From Candidatus Daviesbacteria bacterium (GTDB lineage Bacteria > Patescibacteriota > Microgenomatia > Daviesbacterales > UBA10151), in contig JACPKP010000008.1 in NCBI GenBank assembly GCA_016186955.1, forward strand, positions 1-56,291: DNA of 56,291 nt, given 5' to 3'. Made by a program: the position numbers and the translations under genes. Under the pieces are notes generated by a model. It searched no databases. It had not been told where the DNA came from and saw only the letters and a list, made by a program, of their open reading frames with translations. Positions 1 to 9,029 of this stretch are shown here, piece after piece (within the stretch, counting starts at the first letter, position 1; each line of letters begins with the position of its first letter).

Positions 1-76
1 ATCATGAGAGAGAAAAAAGGCATAAAATAACTACAAAAATCTTGCGTTTTACATCTACAAAACGTAAAATTCCTTT

Positions 77-1840
77 GTGATATTCAAAACCCTAACAGAT
101 TATTTTGAAAAACTGGAGGCGACATCTTCCAGGCTATCTTTGATTGATATTTTGTGTGGACTTTTTTCAGAGGTTAAGACGGATGAGGTTGCCAGGGTAA
201 GCTATCTGATCCAGGGGCGGGTGGCGCCTTTTTATGAGCCTGTGGAGCTGGGGATGAGTGAGAAATTAGTTGCCCAGGCGATGGCCAGGGCGTATGGAGT
301 GGGCAGAGAGGAAGTTTTGAAGGAATATGGGAGGGTGGGGGATCTGGGGGTAGTCGCTTCGCGACTAAGTGTAAAGCGAAAAGCGAAAAGCGCAAAGTTA
401 AATGTAACTGAGGTGTTTGGGGAGCTTAAGAAAATTGCAGCGTTTAGCGGTGCAGGCACAGTGGAGCAGAAAGTTTCAACACTGGAGAATTTATTAAAAA
501 AGAGTGATGCTATAGAGGCTAAGCATCTGGTGAGGATCCCGCTAGGGGTTTCCAGGCTTGGGATTGGCGACCCCACAATTTTAGATGCTTTTGCCAAGCT
601 GAAGCTGGGAGATAGGTCTAAACGCACACTCTTGGAAGGAGCTTATAACAGGGTATCTGATCTTGGGTTAATAGGAGAAACTTTGTGGAAAGGCGGACTT
701 AAGGCTGTTGAGAAACTTGAGGTAACTGTTGGCAGGCCGATCCGGTCCGAACTGGCAGAAAGGCTGCCTACCACTGAAAAAGTGATAGAAAAACTGGGGA
801 GAGTCAATGCCCAGCGCAAGCTTGATGGCTTTAGGGTGCAGATACACCTAGAACGGAGGTTGGAGGTTGGAGGTCGGAGGTCGGATAAGGTTGAAGTCAG
901 ATTGTTTTCCAGAAATTTAGAAGAAACAACGCTGATGTTTCCTGAGGTGGTAGAAGGCGCTAAACATCAAATTGATGCAAAATCAGCCATTTTGGATGCT
1001 GAGGCTATCGGTTTTAACCCGATCTCAGATGAATTTTTACCATTCCAGGAGACAACCCAAAGAAGAAGAAAATACGGGATTGAGGAGATCGCCAAAAAGA
1101 TACCCCTGAAAGCTTTTGTGTTTGATATTTTGTACAAAAACGGGAAATCCTTAATTGATGAACCGTTGACAAAAAGGATGGAGATTTTAAAAGAGACCAT
1201 CAAAGAGGGTGAAGTATTGTTTCCGGAGATTGGTGAGGTGGTGGACCGGGTTGACAGGTTGCAGCAGCTTTTAGATGATGCCATATCAAAAGGTTTGGAG
1301 GGGTTAGTTGTAAAGCGTTTGGATTCAAAATATGAGGCTGGAGCCAGGAATTTTAACTGGGTCAAGTTAAAAAGGCATTCCTCAGGAGAATTAAAAGATA
1401 CGATTGACTGCGTGATTTTGGGCTATATCTACGGCAGGGGGAAGAGAGTTTCTTTTGGGGCCGGGGCGCTTCTGGTTGGGGTTTATGATGATAAAAAAGA
1501 TGAATTTGTCACTGTTTCAAAAATTGGTACAGGTTTGACGGATGATGAATTCAGGGAGATCCGCAAAAGGGCTGATAAGATTAAAGTCGACCACAAACCA
1601 GCCAGGGTAAATTCAATTTTAACTCCGAGCGTCTGGGTAAAGCCTGAAATAGTGATAGAGGTTTTAGCGGATGAAATTACCAGAAGCCCAGTACATACAG
1701 CAGGTAAAACTGATGTTGAGCCTGGGTTTGCTTTGAGATTTCCCCGTTTGATAAAATTCCGTGAGGCAGACAAAAAGGCAGAAGATGCAACAACAGTTAA
1801 AGAGCTGGTTGGAATGTACAAACAACAATTTAAAAAATGA
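77..1840 (+). CDS. lig: ATP-dependent DNA ligase (archaeal/eukaryal type)
   Basis: 587 aa with a GTG start. It seals nicks in DNA using ATP. An N-terminal helical DNA-binding domain spans about residues 1-215. The adenylation domain carries motif I KLDGFR with nucleophile K248, and 'EGLVVKR' fits motif IV. The C-terminal OB-fold ends with the conserved LRFPR segment. Length fits the archaeal ligase family (about 550-600 aa); most bacteria use an NAD-dependent ligase as the main enzyme. Two stretches look repeat-derived (Lys-rich near residue 100, Gly/Arg-rich near residue 262), both as in-frame low-complexity DNA. It is first in a + strand gene row that includes another archaeal-like repair gene at 2491. 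Family assignment is firm; whether it is the only ligase cannot be seen here. Confidence 0.95.
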   Translation: MIFKTLTDYFEKLEATSSRLSLIDILCGLFSEVKTDEVARVSYLIQGRVAPFYEPVELGMSEKLVAQAMARAYGVGREEVLKEYGRVGDLGVVASRLSVKRKAKSAKLNVTEVFGELKKIAAFSGAGTVEQKVSTLENLLKKSDAIEAKHLVRIPLGVSRLGIGDPTILDAFAKLKLGDRSKRTLLEGAYNRVSDLGLIGETLWKGGLKAVEKLEVTVGRPIRSELAERLPTTEKVIEKLGRVNAQRKLDGFRVQIHLERRLEVGGRRSDKVEVRLFSRNLEETTLMFPEVVEGAKHQIDAKSAILDAEAIGFNPISDEFLPFQETTQRRRKYGIEEIAKKIPLKAFVFDILYKNGKSLIDEPLTKRMEILKETIKEGEVLFPEIGEVVDRVDRLQQLLDDAISKGLEGLVVKRLDSKYEAGARNFNWVKLKRHSSGELKDTIDCVILGYIYGRGKRVSFGAGALLVGVYDDKKDEFVTVSKIGTGLTDDEFREIRKRADKIKVDHKPARVNSILTPSVWVKPEIVIEVLADEITRSPVHTAGKTDVEPGFALRFPRLIKFREADKKAEDATTVKELVGMYKQQFKK

Positions 1841-1961
1841 CCTTCAGTTAATAGAAAGCCACCTTTTTGAACTCAAATATTGCATTTTTTGCAACGATCG
1901 TTTAAATTCCAGCTAAGTAAATTATAAAAGTTATAAAATTTATAATGATTATAAAAATTAT

Positions 1962-2483
1962 ATGACACAGGGCTACAAAGATCTCCCATTCTACAAGCAA
2001 ACAGAAATCATCTATGATTTTACAGTGGAGTTTGTTAAAAGATATATAGATTATAAATCCCGCACAAAAGATCAGATGGAGCAAGCTGCACGTTCCGGCA
2101 AACAAAATATTGCTGAAGGATATTTGCAGAAAAGTTTAGAAGGAAGAATAAAGCTTCTAGGAGTTTCTAGAGGTAGTTTAGAAGAGCTTTTAAATGATTA
2201 TCAGGATTATTCAAGGCAACATGAATTAAAAATTTGGGAAAAGGATTCTGCTGAATCTAAAAAAGTTAGAGCTTTGGTTTATAACAATTATAATAATTAT
2301 AAAAATTATAAATATTATATTGAGAACCCGGAAAACGCTTCTAATATAATGATCTGTCTGATTAACCAAACAAATAGGTTGTTGGATCAGAAACTCAGGT
2401 GGTTGGAAGAGAAATTTGTGAATGAAGGCGGGTTTAGAGAAAATTTGTTTAGGAAAAGAATAGAGCGAAGACAGGTGTTATAA
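1962..2483 (+). CDS. four-helix bundle suffix protein (23S rRNA IVP-like)
   Basis: 173 aa. The motif QAARSGKQNIAEGY followed by a Leu-rich helical segment is characteristic of the four-helix-bundle proteins related to the ORF of 23S rRNA intervening sequences, here in the longer 'suffix' version. Function is unknown; RNA or nucleic-acid binding is only suggested. The upstream DNA is extremely AT-rich with TATAAT at 1941-1946. The Tyr/Asn-rich stretch near residues 105-115 is encoded by an AT repeat. It ends 7 bp before the EndoQ-like gene. A shorter relative lies at 4549. Family call good, function unknown. Confidence 0.8.
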   Translation: MTQGYKDLPFYKQTEIIYDFTVEFVKRYIDYKSRTKDQMEQAARSGKQNIAEGYLQKSLEGRIKLLGVSRGSLEELLNDYQDYSRQHELKIWEKDSAESKKVRALVYNNYNNYKNYKYYIENPENASNIMICLINQTNRLLDQKLRWLEEKFVNEGGFRENLFRKRIERRQVL

Positions 2484-2490
2484 TTTGTCC

Positions 2491-3786
2491 ATGCCTTACG
2501 TAGCTGACCTTCATATCCACTCCAGGTTTGCCAGGGCTTGTTCCAGGGATTTAAACATTCCCAATCTGTCCAAATGGGCAAAATATAAAGGGATTGACCT
2601 GGTAGGGACCGGGGATTGCCTGCACCCCATATGGCAAATCGAGCTTAAAAAGGATTTAAAAGAGAAAGGTGACGGCACATATGAATTTGACGGTACCAAA
2701 TTTATCTTTACTACTGAAGTAGCCTGTATCTATTCAGAAAATGGCAGAGTTTACCGCATCCATATCATAATTTTGCTGCCCAGCCTGGATTCTGTCCAAA
2801 AATTATCAGAAGCTTTAACCAAGAAGGGGATAAATTTGGCTTCAGATGGACGCCCGATAATGGGTATGTCCTCAAAAAATCTCTGCGGGTTGGTGTTTGG
2901 TGTAGAGCCCAAAGCTTTAATTATCCCTGCCCATATCTGGACACCCTGGTTTTCCCTCTATGGGGCAAATTCAGGTTATAACAAAATTGCCGACTGTTTT
3001 GGTGAATTTACAGGGCAGATTTATGCTGTTGAAACAGGATTATCCAGTGAGCCTGCCATGAACTGGCGCATAGGTGATCTGGATAATAAATCAATCGTCT
3101 CCTTCTCTGACCTTCATTCACTCCCAAGAATGGGCAGGGAAGTAACCATTTTTGGCGGTGGAATAACTTTTAAGGGTCTTTGTGAGGCTTTAAAAGGGCA
3201 AAATATTATCGGCACAATTGAGTTTTTTCCGGAGGAGGGTAAGTACCATTATTCAGGCCACAGAAACTGTAATATAGTGTATGGTCCGGAGGAGCTCAAA
3301 GAGAAAGGTAACCCTTCGACAAGCTCAGGGCAATGGATCTGTCCGGTTTGTAAAAGGCCTTTAACAATAGGTGTAATGCAAAGGGTAGAAGAACTCGCGA
3401 CAAGAGAGATTAAAGATTTAAGATTAACGGTTGAAGGTGGGATAACCAAATCAGATGCATTCCCGGACCGCCCCGGTTTTAGGATGTTAGTCCAACTGGA
3501 GGAGATTATTGCTGAAGCGTTTAGCACTGGTGTGGCAAGCCAAAAGGTTAAAAACGAGTACATTAAGTTAGTTACTACCGTGGACCCGGAACTTAAGCTT
3601 TTGACCAAAACTTCGCTTGATTTAATAGCTATGGCATCTGGTGATAGGGTGGCTGAGGGGATTGGGCGGGTCCGTGATGGTAAACTTAAGATTGAACCGG
3701 GATATGATAATACATACGGGGTGGTAAAGATTTGGGATGGGGAGGAGGAAAAAAAAGCTGGGGAAGAACAAATTAGCCTGTTTTAA
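2491..3786 (+). CDS. Endonuclease Q-like PHP-domain protein
   Basis: 431 aa from ATG 2491; a TTG six bases upstream is the only alternative. The N-terminus has the PHP metal-site signature DLHIHSRF, followed by the conserved KGIDLVGTGDCLHP segment. A zinc-ribbon-like CPVC follows around residue 290, and a C-terminal segment 'IEPGYDNTYG' is typical of this family. EndoQ in Thermococcales and some bacteria cleaves 5' of deaminated bases (dU, dI) and abasic sites, so this is probably a DNA repair nuclease. An in-frame palindromic repeat encoding PSTSSGQ sits just before the CPVC knuckle. Catalytic activity is inferred from family membership. Confidence 0.8.
   Translation: MPYVADLHIHSRFARACSRDLNIPNLSKWAKYKGIDLVGTGDCLHPIWQIELKKDLKEKGDGTYEFDGTKFIFTTEVACIYSENGRVYRIHIIILLPSLDSVQKLSEALTKKGINLASDGRPIMGMSSKNLCGLVFGVEPKALIIPAHIWTPWFSLYGANSGYNKIADCFGEFTGQIYAVETGLSSEPAMNWRIGDLDNKSIVSFSDLHSLPRMGREVTIFGGGITFKGLCEALKGQNIIGTIEFFPEEGKYHYSGHRNCNIVYGPEELKEKGNPSTSSGQWICPVCKRPLTIGVMQRVEELATREIKDLRLTVEGGITKSDAFPDRPGFRMLVQLEEIIAEAFSTGVASQKVKNEYIKLVTTVDPELKLLTKTSLDLIAMASGDRVAEGIGRVRDGKLKIEPGYDNTYGVVKIWDGEEEKKAGEEQISLF
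3312..3330. repeat. in-frame palindromic repeat inside the EndoQ-like gene
   Basis: An imperfect palindrome cccttcgacaagctcaggg inserted in the coding frame, adding about seven residues (PSTSSGQ). A related CCCTTCGA...TCGAAGG family occurs at 29690-29745. Confidence 0.6.
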
Positions 3787-3895
3787 TTTTTAATTTGAAA
3801 TTAGAAATTTGAAATGAAATCTTAATTTAAAATTTAAAAATTTAATAACTAAAAATTCAATAAAAATTTAAAATTGTAAATTGAAAATTTGATAC
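3787..3895. repeat. AT-rich simple/degenerate repeat spacer
   Basis: About 110 bp of 'aatttaaaattt/aatttgaaatt' units. The same sequence style occurs at 48372-48450, and inside coding regions at 4161-4190 (phosphoribosyltransferase) and 14395-14425 (TrmH), where it is translated as Lys/Phe/Ile/Asn-rich peptides. Confidence 0.6.
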
Positions 3896-4534
3896 ATGAT
3901 TATCTTCAAAGACCGCCGGTCAGCCGGAATACTTTTAGCAGAGAGGATGCATCAATACAAAGGGCGCAAGGATACCATTGTTTTTGGTATCCCCAGGGGA
4001 GGAGTGGTGGTGGCTTATGAGGTTGCAAAAGCTTTAAAGCTGCCATTGGATGTGGTGATCACCCGCAAAATCAGCGACCCGCACCAGCCTGAACTGGCTT
4101 TGGGAGCTGTTGATCCTGATGGTCAAGTGGTTTGGGATAGTGGGTTGTTGGAGCAGCCCGAATTAAAAATTAAAAATTTTAAATTTAAAATTGAAGAGGA
4201 AATGAATGAAATCAAAAGAAGAGAAAAGATATATAGGAAGAATAAAGAACCTTTAGATGTGAAAGATAAAGTGGTGATAGTGGTGGATGACGGGATTGCC
4301 ACAGGGGAAACTATGCTTTCGGCAGTGAAATATTTAAAAAGGAAAGGGGCTAAAAAGGTGGTGGTTTCGGTTCCTGTGGGTGTATCAGATGCAATTGCCA
4401 GAATTGTGCTGGAAGGCGTTGAAAGTGTTGTTTTATTCCCCATACCGGCAGAAGATTTTCAGCCTGTTTCCAGTTACTTCCAGAATTTTGGGGAGGTTGA
4501 AGATCAAACAGTCAAAAAGTTATTAGTTAGTTAG
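3896..4534 (+). CDS. phosphoribosyltransferase family protein
   Basis: 212 aa. The PRPP-binding signature VVIVVDDGIATGETM is present, with an N-terminal FGIPRGGVVVAYEVA segment typical of the type I PRTase proteins often annotated as 'putative phosphoribosyl transferase'. It may act in base or nucleotide salvage; the substrate cannot be read from sequence. An AT-repeat-derived insertion (KIKNFKFKI) lies near residue 95. It is 14 bp before the next gene, so probably cotranscribed. Confidence 0.85.
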   Translation: MIIFKDRRSAGILLAERMHQYKGRKDTIVFGIPRGGVVVAYEVAKALKLPLDVVITRKISDPHQPELALGAVDPDGQVVWDSGLLEQPELKIKNFKFKIEEEMNEIKRREKIYRKNKEPLDVKDKVVIVVDDGIATGETMLSAVKYLKRKGAKKVVVSVPVGVSDAIARIVLEGVESVVLFPIPAEDFQPVSSYFQNFGEVEDQTVKKLLVS

Positions 4535-4548
4535 AGCTTGGAGCTTAG

Positions 4549-4929
4549 ATGATAATTAAAAGCATTGAGGATTTAAAAGTGTGGCAGGAGTCAAGACTTC
4601 TTAATAAAGAAGTTTACAAAGTTACCCAGAATTTTCCCATACAAGAAAAAAATAATTTGATTAGTCAATTAAGAAGAGCATCATCCTCAGTTTGTGCTAA
4701 TATAGCTGAGGGCTTTGGTAGGTATCATCCGCAAGAAAGCATACAATTTTACCAGATGGCTAGAGGATCGATATTAGAAATAAAAAGTCATCTCTATTTA
4801 TCCCTTGATCAACAGTATATTAATCAAACCACCATAGACAATCTATTTGCTTTAATGGATAAAACAGGTAAAATGTTGAGTGGTTTGATAAATCAAACTA
4901 GAAGTTTTAGAAATAATACTAAGCTCTAA
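4549..4929 (+). CDS. four-helix bundle protein (23S rRNA IVP family)
   Basis: 126 aa, the normal length for the family. The conserved core is SQLRRASSSVCANIAEGFGR. Homologs are encoded inside 23S rRNA intervening sequences in Leptospira and Coxiella, but also stand alone in many genomes. Here it lies between phosphoribosyltransferase and pth. The 23S gene of this genome does carry intervening sequences (52889-54808), none with an ORF. Molecular role unknown. Confidence 0.85.
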   Translation: MIIKSIEDLKVWQESRLLNKEVYKVTQNFPIQEKNNLISQLRRASSSVCANIAEGFGRYHPQESIQFYQMARGSILEIKSHLYLSLDQQYINQTTIDNLFALMDKTGKMLSGLINQTRSFRNNTKL

Positions 4930-4941
4930 TTACTAATAACT

Positions 4942-5517
4942 ATGAAACTCATTGTAGGCTTGGGAAATCCTGAGGAGAAATATATTGGTACCAGGCACAA
5001 CCTGGGGTTTGAGGTCTTAGATGAGCTCTCCAAAAAGCTTAACCTGGTTGACTGGAGATTGGAAAATAAATTCAAGTCTGAGATTATTCAAGCGCCTGAA
5101 CTGATTCTGGCAAAACCCCAGACCTACATGAATAATTCAGGTTTGGCAGCCCAACTGCTTACTGCCTACTACAAACTACCAACTACTAACTTGATAGTGA
5201 TCCATGACGAGCTGGATCTGCCGTTGGGCCATATCAAAATCAGGCTTGGGGGAGCCGGGGCAGGTCATCATGGGGTAGAGTCAATTATTGATAAGCTAGG
5301 CACAGACCAGTTTGTCAGGGTTAGGCTCGGGATTGGCAACCTGCAGTCTCAATCAGGTGAACACAGAAAGCGTTCATTCAGCGCAGAACATTATGTCCTG
5401 GAGCCCTTTTTACCCAGTGAACACCATGTTGTCAAAAAAATGGTTAAACAATCGCTGCAGGCTTTGGAATTAATCATTGAAGAAGGGGTAGAAAAGGCCC
5501 AAACACAATTTAACTGA
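4942..5517 (+). CDS. pth: peptidyl-tRNA hydrolase
   Basis: 191 aa, full length. It releases tRNA from peptidyl-tRNA dropped by ribosomes. The N-terminal MKLIVGLGNPEEKY and TRHNLGF (catalytic His), PQTYMNNSG, and 'HDELDLPLG' with the catalytic Asp are all present. It starts 12 bp after the four-helix-bundle gene and ends 7 bp before the stop of the convergent PA14 gene. Confidence 0.95.
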   Translation: MKLIVGLGNPEEKYIGTRHNLGFEVLDELSKKLNLVDWRLENKFKSEIIQAPELILAKPQTYMNNSGLAAQLLTAYYKLPTTNLIVIHDELDLPLGHIKIRLGGAGAGHHGVESIIDKLGTDQFVRVRLGIGNLQSQSGEHRKRSFSAEHYVLEPFLPSEHHVVKKMVKQSLQALELIIEEGVEKAQTQFN

Positions 5518-5524
5518 GCAGGTT

Positions 5525-8500
5525 TTATGGCCCGCCGACTGTGTCAATGTTGGTGTTGGAATGGACATCGCCTCCTGTAGTTTGGATCCAATCTGCAACG
5601 CATGAGTTAGCATAACGGAACAATCTGGGAGCAGTCCAATCCAGTACCTTGTTGTTGTAATTTTCTGCCTGGAGCTCAAGTTTATACTTATAGCCGACCC
5701 CTCCAAAAGGCGGGTTATTTAAATCCCCTGTGCCGTTGAAAGTTTTTTCCCACAGGTTGGGGTAGGTTATGGGATCAGGTTGGCTGGCGGGGTATTCTGC
5801 GTTACTGCTGGTGGTAGAACAATCCGGGCTAGTGCATTGGCTCAGCCTGAAAGTTACAGATTTCACAAGAGACGCACTATCAGTTGCAGTGGCCTGGATA
5901 GGTTGGGGTGGGGTGGCAGGCCAAGTTAGAGGAGTAAAGCATTGGTCTGCTGAAAAAATAAAATTAAAGTCTGCAACAGGAGGGGTGTTATCACACCAGG
6001 GGGTTTTGTTAGTGCCATCGTTAGCATCTAAAGGTTGGTTAGTCACTACTGAATACCATTTTGACTGCGGGAGCTCACCATCTGTTGGGTTGTAAGGCGC
6101 CACGGTATACCCGTAAACAGTATTCCTGGCAACTGTTGTATCAGTCCAGGTTCTGGAAGCAAACTCTGCAGCATCAGTGGTATGCAAAACAGTTGTTGGT
6201 GCATCAGAGCGGTAGATCCGGTACTCAGTCGCAGCAGCGTTTTGGGTCCATGATAAATCTACCTTTGGTGTATCTCCCATGCAATTGGCTGTGGCTGTCA
6301 CAACCGGGTATGAACAGCTGGCAGCGGTGTTAAATACCCATCTTGAGAAGATATTGCCTGAGGGGCCGACTGAGCTGACCTGGTACCAGTATACCTGTCC
6401 CGGCACAGCGCCGGGGTCGGTATAAAGTATGGGGGATGAATTAACTGCACCATGGTAAAAAGCTGTAGCAGGGATAACCTCTGTAGTCCCGGCAGCCATC
6501 GTAGGCCTTTTCCACCGCAGCTGGATATGTGGAATATCTGTTGTCTGGTTAAAATAATATTCCACCCGGAAATCATAAGTTTTGCCTGCTATAAAATTGT
6601 CAGTAGGTGAAATCGTTACTGCGCAGTATGTCCCTGTACAATCTGTCATCCGTATTGCTTTGTATTTTTTACCGCCCAGTCCCATAAATATTGCTGCGCC
6701 GTCATTGGCCCAGACAGTAAATTGGTAAATCCCAGTTTCAGGGATTTTAATTTTACCGACCCAGCGCATACTGAAAGTATCGGTATTGATGAAAGGGTCA
6801 GCAGGGGTAATGGGTACGTAAGGTTCCGGTGAAGGGCGGATGGCGGTCCAGGGGGGTTGGGTATGGTCAATAGTGGCGTCAATCCTGCTCAAAGTCTGGG
6901 CGCTTAAGTTTTGGTTGTCAAAATACTTGCCCAGTGTGCCGGAAGGTATGGTCATGGGCAGGTTACTGGTATGGTAGAGAAATTGGGAGGCAGGGATAAT
7001 TTGAGCGGGTGTGCCTGCTAAAATCATGGAAGGCGTTTGCCAAGAAAATACCATGGAGGCATCCCCGGTGGTAAACGAGGTGGAAAGCTCCATCCTGTAA
7101 AGCTGGCCGGCTTCCAGGTCAATTGAATTTGTTGATGGTGTTGTTTCGGCGGTAGCAGTATTAGATTTATTAATGACTTGAGTGTCAGTATCTGTTGTGA
7201 TTATTAATTTAGCAGCAGCTTGGGTAGTGACATAAAATTTATATGTGCCTGTTTCATTAGGGGTTTTTAACATCCCGGTCCATTTAACAGAGAAATTATC
7301 AGCAGTGACCAGAGAATCAGACGGCGGGCTTGTCCCCCAGGTAAAGTTTAGGGGTTGTAACTCAAACCTGGAATTTACCGGTGCGCCGGCATCACCTTTT
7401 AGTTGGACCAAATCAGCATTGTCATAATACTGGGCATAAAACCCCTGGTTAAAGTTAATGTCTATTGTCCTGTAGAGGTTAGCTCTGGGGATTGCCTGTT
7501 TGGAAAGACTGGGGGAGCATGAGGCACAGGACCATGACATTTTAAAAGCGCCATCCCCTGCCGCGCCTCCGTTGAAATAATGTTTAATTTTGATGTCATA
7601 CATCTTGTCTTTAATTAAGTCATAATTACCCTGATCTTCTGTGAGCGCCCGGTTGCTCCCCCAATTCTCGATAATGCGGAATTCTTTGCGTGTATCTTCA
7701 GCAATACTTACGATCAACCCGTCTGAAGTAGTAAAATAAAAGGTAAAAGTACCGGTGGCCGGGGCTTTGACTTTCCCTGACCAGACTACGCTGTAATTGG
7801 TTGAGGAATTAATGGTGGGGTCAGGAGCCTGATTTGCCCAGTCTGAGAAATCAAAATCTGTTTTGGGTTGAGGAGGGTCGATCCTGAAAGTTGCCATTGG
7901 GGGTTGCAGGGTCAGATTGTCATAGTATGCCCCGAACAACCCGTCCCCATTGCCTGACCCATCGGTAAAGATTATTGGTTTGTTGGTTTCTGTAATAGGA
8001 TCGTTATTGGCAAGCTGCATATTGACCCCATTGCTAAAACCCGGGAAAAGGGCGGTTTTAGGAACAGGTGTCTTAACAGGGATACCCGGACCAGTCCAGC
8101 TGAGTGACATTGAGGCTGCCCCCTGGTAGCTCTGGTATTCCAGCCTGATGTTATAAAACTTACCCTGGGTCATGGAAATTGTGCCGGAGAATTCACCGGG
8201 TTGGTTCCATTTATCAATAACTATTTCATCATCGATATACAGGACTGCCCCTTTATCGCTTTGGGCATTGGTGTAAAAAGTAAAAGCGCCGGTTGAAGGA
8301 GCTTTAATCTTACCGATCCATTTTACGGAAAACGATTCAGGGGAGATTTTGGGGTCCGGTGTATCCAAGCCCCAATTAAAAGTAAAATCTGCACCGGGCG
8401 GGTCAATCCTGGTCATCATGGGATGGGTCAGGTCTTTTGAGTCAAAATACTGACCCAGCAGGCCTGTCCCATTTAAAGGCGTGCCGTTTAGGTCTGTCCG

Positions 8501-8920
8501 GAAGACATTGTAATAACTTAAATTGGCTGCAGGCTGCCATGATAGGGAGGCCGGGTCTCCTCCGATACAAGCTAGGAAACTGTTAGGGTCCGGCGGGGAA
8601 GCCGGTACCTTGCCGTTAGTTTCACCCTGGTCATTTACTGCAGTATCTGTAAGGGCATCGGCTGTGCCGGCATCTACAGCCACACCTGAAGACATATCTG
8701 GAGCTGCATCGAAGGAAAATCCGCCAAAAGACTCCATTATACTATCAACGAAGGAACCAATATCAGAGCCTCCACCAAAAGGATCAGTGCAACACCCCCC
8801 AAAACCTGTGCCCAAATCAGATGGTACCTCCTGTGTAAAGGCGGTTGGTGTAAAGTTAAAAAGCAAGGCTGCAGAGCAGGCAGTTATCAAAAATATTAAC
8901 AGGGTTTTCCTAAACATCAT
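5525..8920 (-). CDS. secreted four-PA14 / fibronectin-III surface protein
   Basis: 1131 aa. A hydrophobic signal peptide (residues 1-30) is followed by an Asp/Gly-rich linker. Four PA14-like modules follow (about 150-290, 325-480, 495-650, 665-830), each with a 'YFD/YYDN...RIDP...F.W' opening and 'GTFTFY...D' core; PA14 domains commonly bind carbohydrate. FN3-like segments follow (DLSWTQNAAATEYRIYRS) and then an Ig-like end. The C-terminus GDVHSNTNIDTVGGP matches the end of the protein at 10410-10895. ATG ATG starts at 8920; a GAAGG supplied by the repeat element at 8912-9026 lies just upstream. It is the last gene of module C after 9030-9482. Probably an extracellular adhesin or glycan-binding protein; anchoring mode not evident. 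Confidence 0.8.
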   Translation of the reverse strand: MMFRKTLLIFLITACSAALLFNFTPTAFTQEVPSDLGTGFGGCCTDPFGGGSDIGSFVDSIMESFGGFSFDAAPDMSSGVAVDAGTADALTDTAVNDQGETNGKVPASPPDPNSFLACIGGDPASLSWQPAANLSYYNVFRTDLNGTPLNGTGLLGQYFDSKDLTHPMMTRIDPPGADFTFNWGLDTPDPKISPESFSVKWIGKIKAPSTGAFTFYTNAQSDKGAVLYIDDEIVIDKWNQPGEFSGTISMTQGKFYNIRLEYQSYQGAASMSLSWTGPGIPVKTPVPKTALFPGFSNGVNMQLANNDPITETNKPIIFTDGSGNGDGLFGAYYDNLTLQPPMATFRIDPPQPKTDFDFSDWANQAPDPTINSSTNYSVVWSGKVKAPATGTFTFYFTTSDGLIVSIAEDTRKEFRIIENWGSNRALTEDQGNYDLIKDKMYDIKIKHYFNGGAAGDGAFKMSWSCASCSPSLSKQAIPRANLYRTIDINFNQGFYAQYYDNADLVQLKGDAGAPVNSRFELQPLNFTWGTSPPSDSLVTADNFSVKWTGMLKTPNETGTYKFYVTTQAAAKLIITTDTDTQVINKSNTATAETTPSTNSIDLEAGQLYRMELSTSFTTGDASMVFSWQTPSMILAGTPAQIIPASQFLYHTSNLPMTIPSGTLGKYFDNQNLSAQTLSRIDATIDHTQPPWTAIRPSPEPYVPITPADPFINTDTFSMRWVGKIKIPETGIYQFTVWANDGAAIFMGLGGKKYKAIRMTDCTGTYCAVTISPTDNFIAGKTYDFRVEYYFNQTTDIPHIQLRWKRPTMAAGTTEVIPATAFYHGAVNSSPILYTDPGAVPGQVYWYQVSSVGPSGNIFSRWVFNTAASCSYPVVTATANCMGDTPKVDLSWTQNAAATEYRIYRSDAPTTVLHTTDAAEFASRTWTDTTVARNTVYGYTVAPYNPTDGELPQSKWYSVVTNQPLDANDGTNKTPWCDNTPPVADFNFIFSADQCFTPLTWPATPPQPIQATATDSASLVKSVTFRLSQCTSPDCSTTSSNAEYPASQPDPITYPNLWEKTFNGTGDLNNPPFGGVGYKYKLELQAENYNNKVLDWTAPRLFRYANSCVADWIQTTGGDVHSNTNIDTVGGP

Positions 8921-9026
8921 TTCAAAACCTTCTCCGTCATCCCCGACCTGATCGGGGATCCATTAATAGAATAGATTCCCGCTTTCGCGGGAATGACAGT
9001 TTTGGAATAGGTTCGAAACATCATTT
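8912..9026. repeat. MITE-like palindromic element A with 11-bp direct repeats
   Basis: A roughly 93-bp element built of two palindromes (ccccgacctgatcgggg and cccgctttcgcggg) bounded by GTCAT/ATGAC. AAACATCATTT occurs directly at both ends (8912-8922 and 9016-9026), like a target-site duplication. It lies between the two genes of module C. Relatives: 16995-17140 and 41468-41545. Confidence 0.65.
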
Positions 9027-9029
9027 ATT

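Noticed and set aside
1902-2105. Minus-strand hydrophobic frame over the first four-helix-bundle gene
   Set aside because: Shadow of an AT-rich coding region; the opposite strand encodes a recognised family.
77-5517. Alternative genetic code (UGA as glycine, as in some CPR lineages)
   Set aside because: UGA ends several full-length genes here (DNA ligase, pth) at the expected position.
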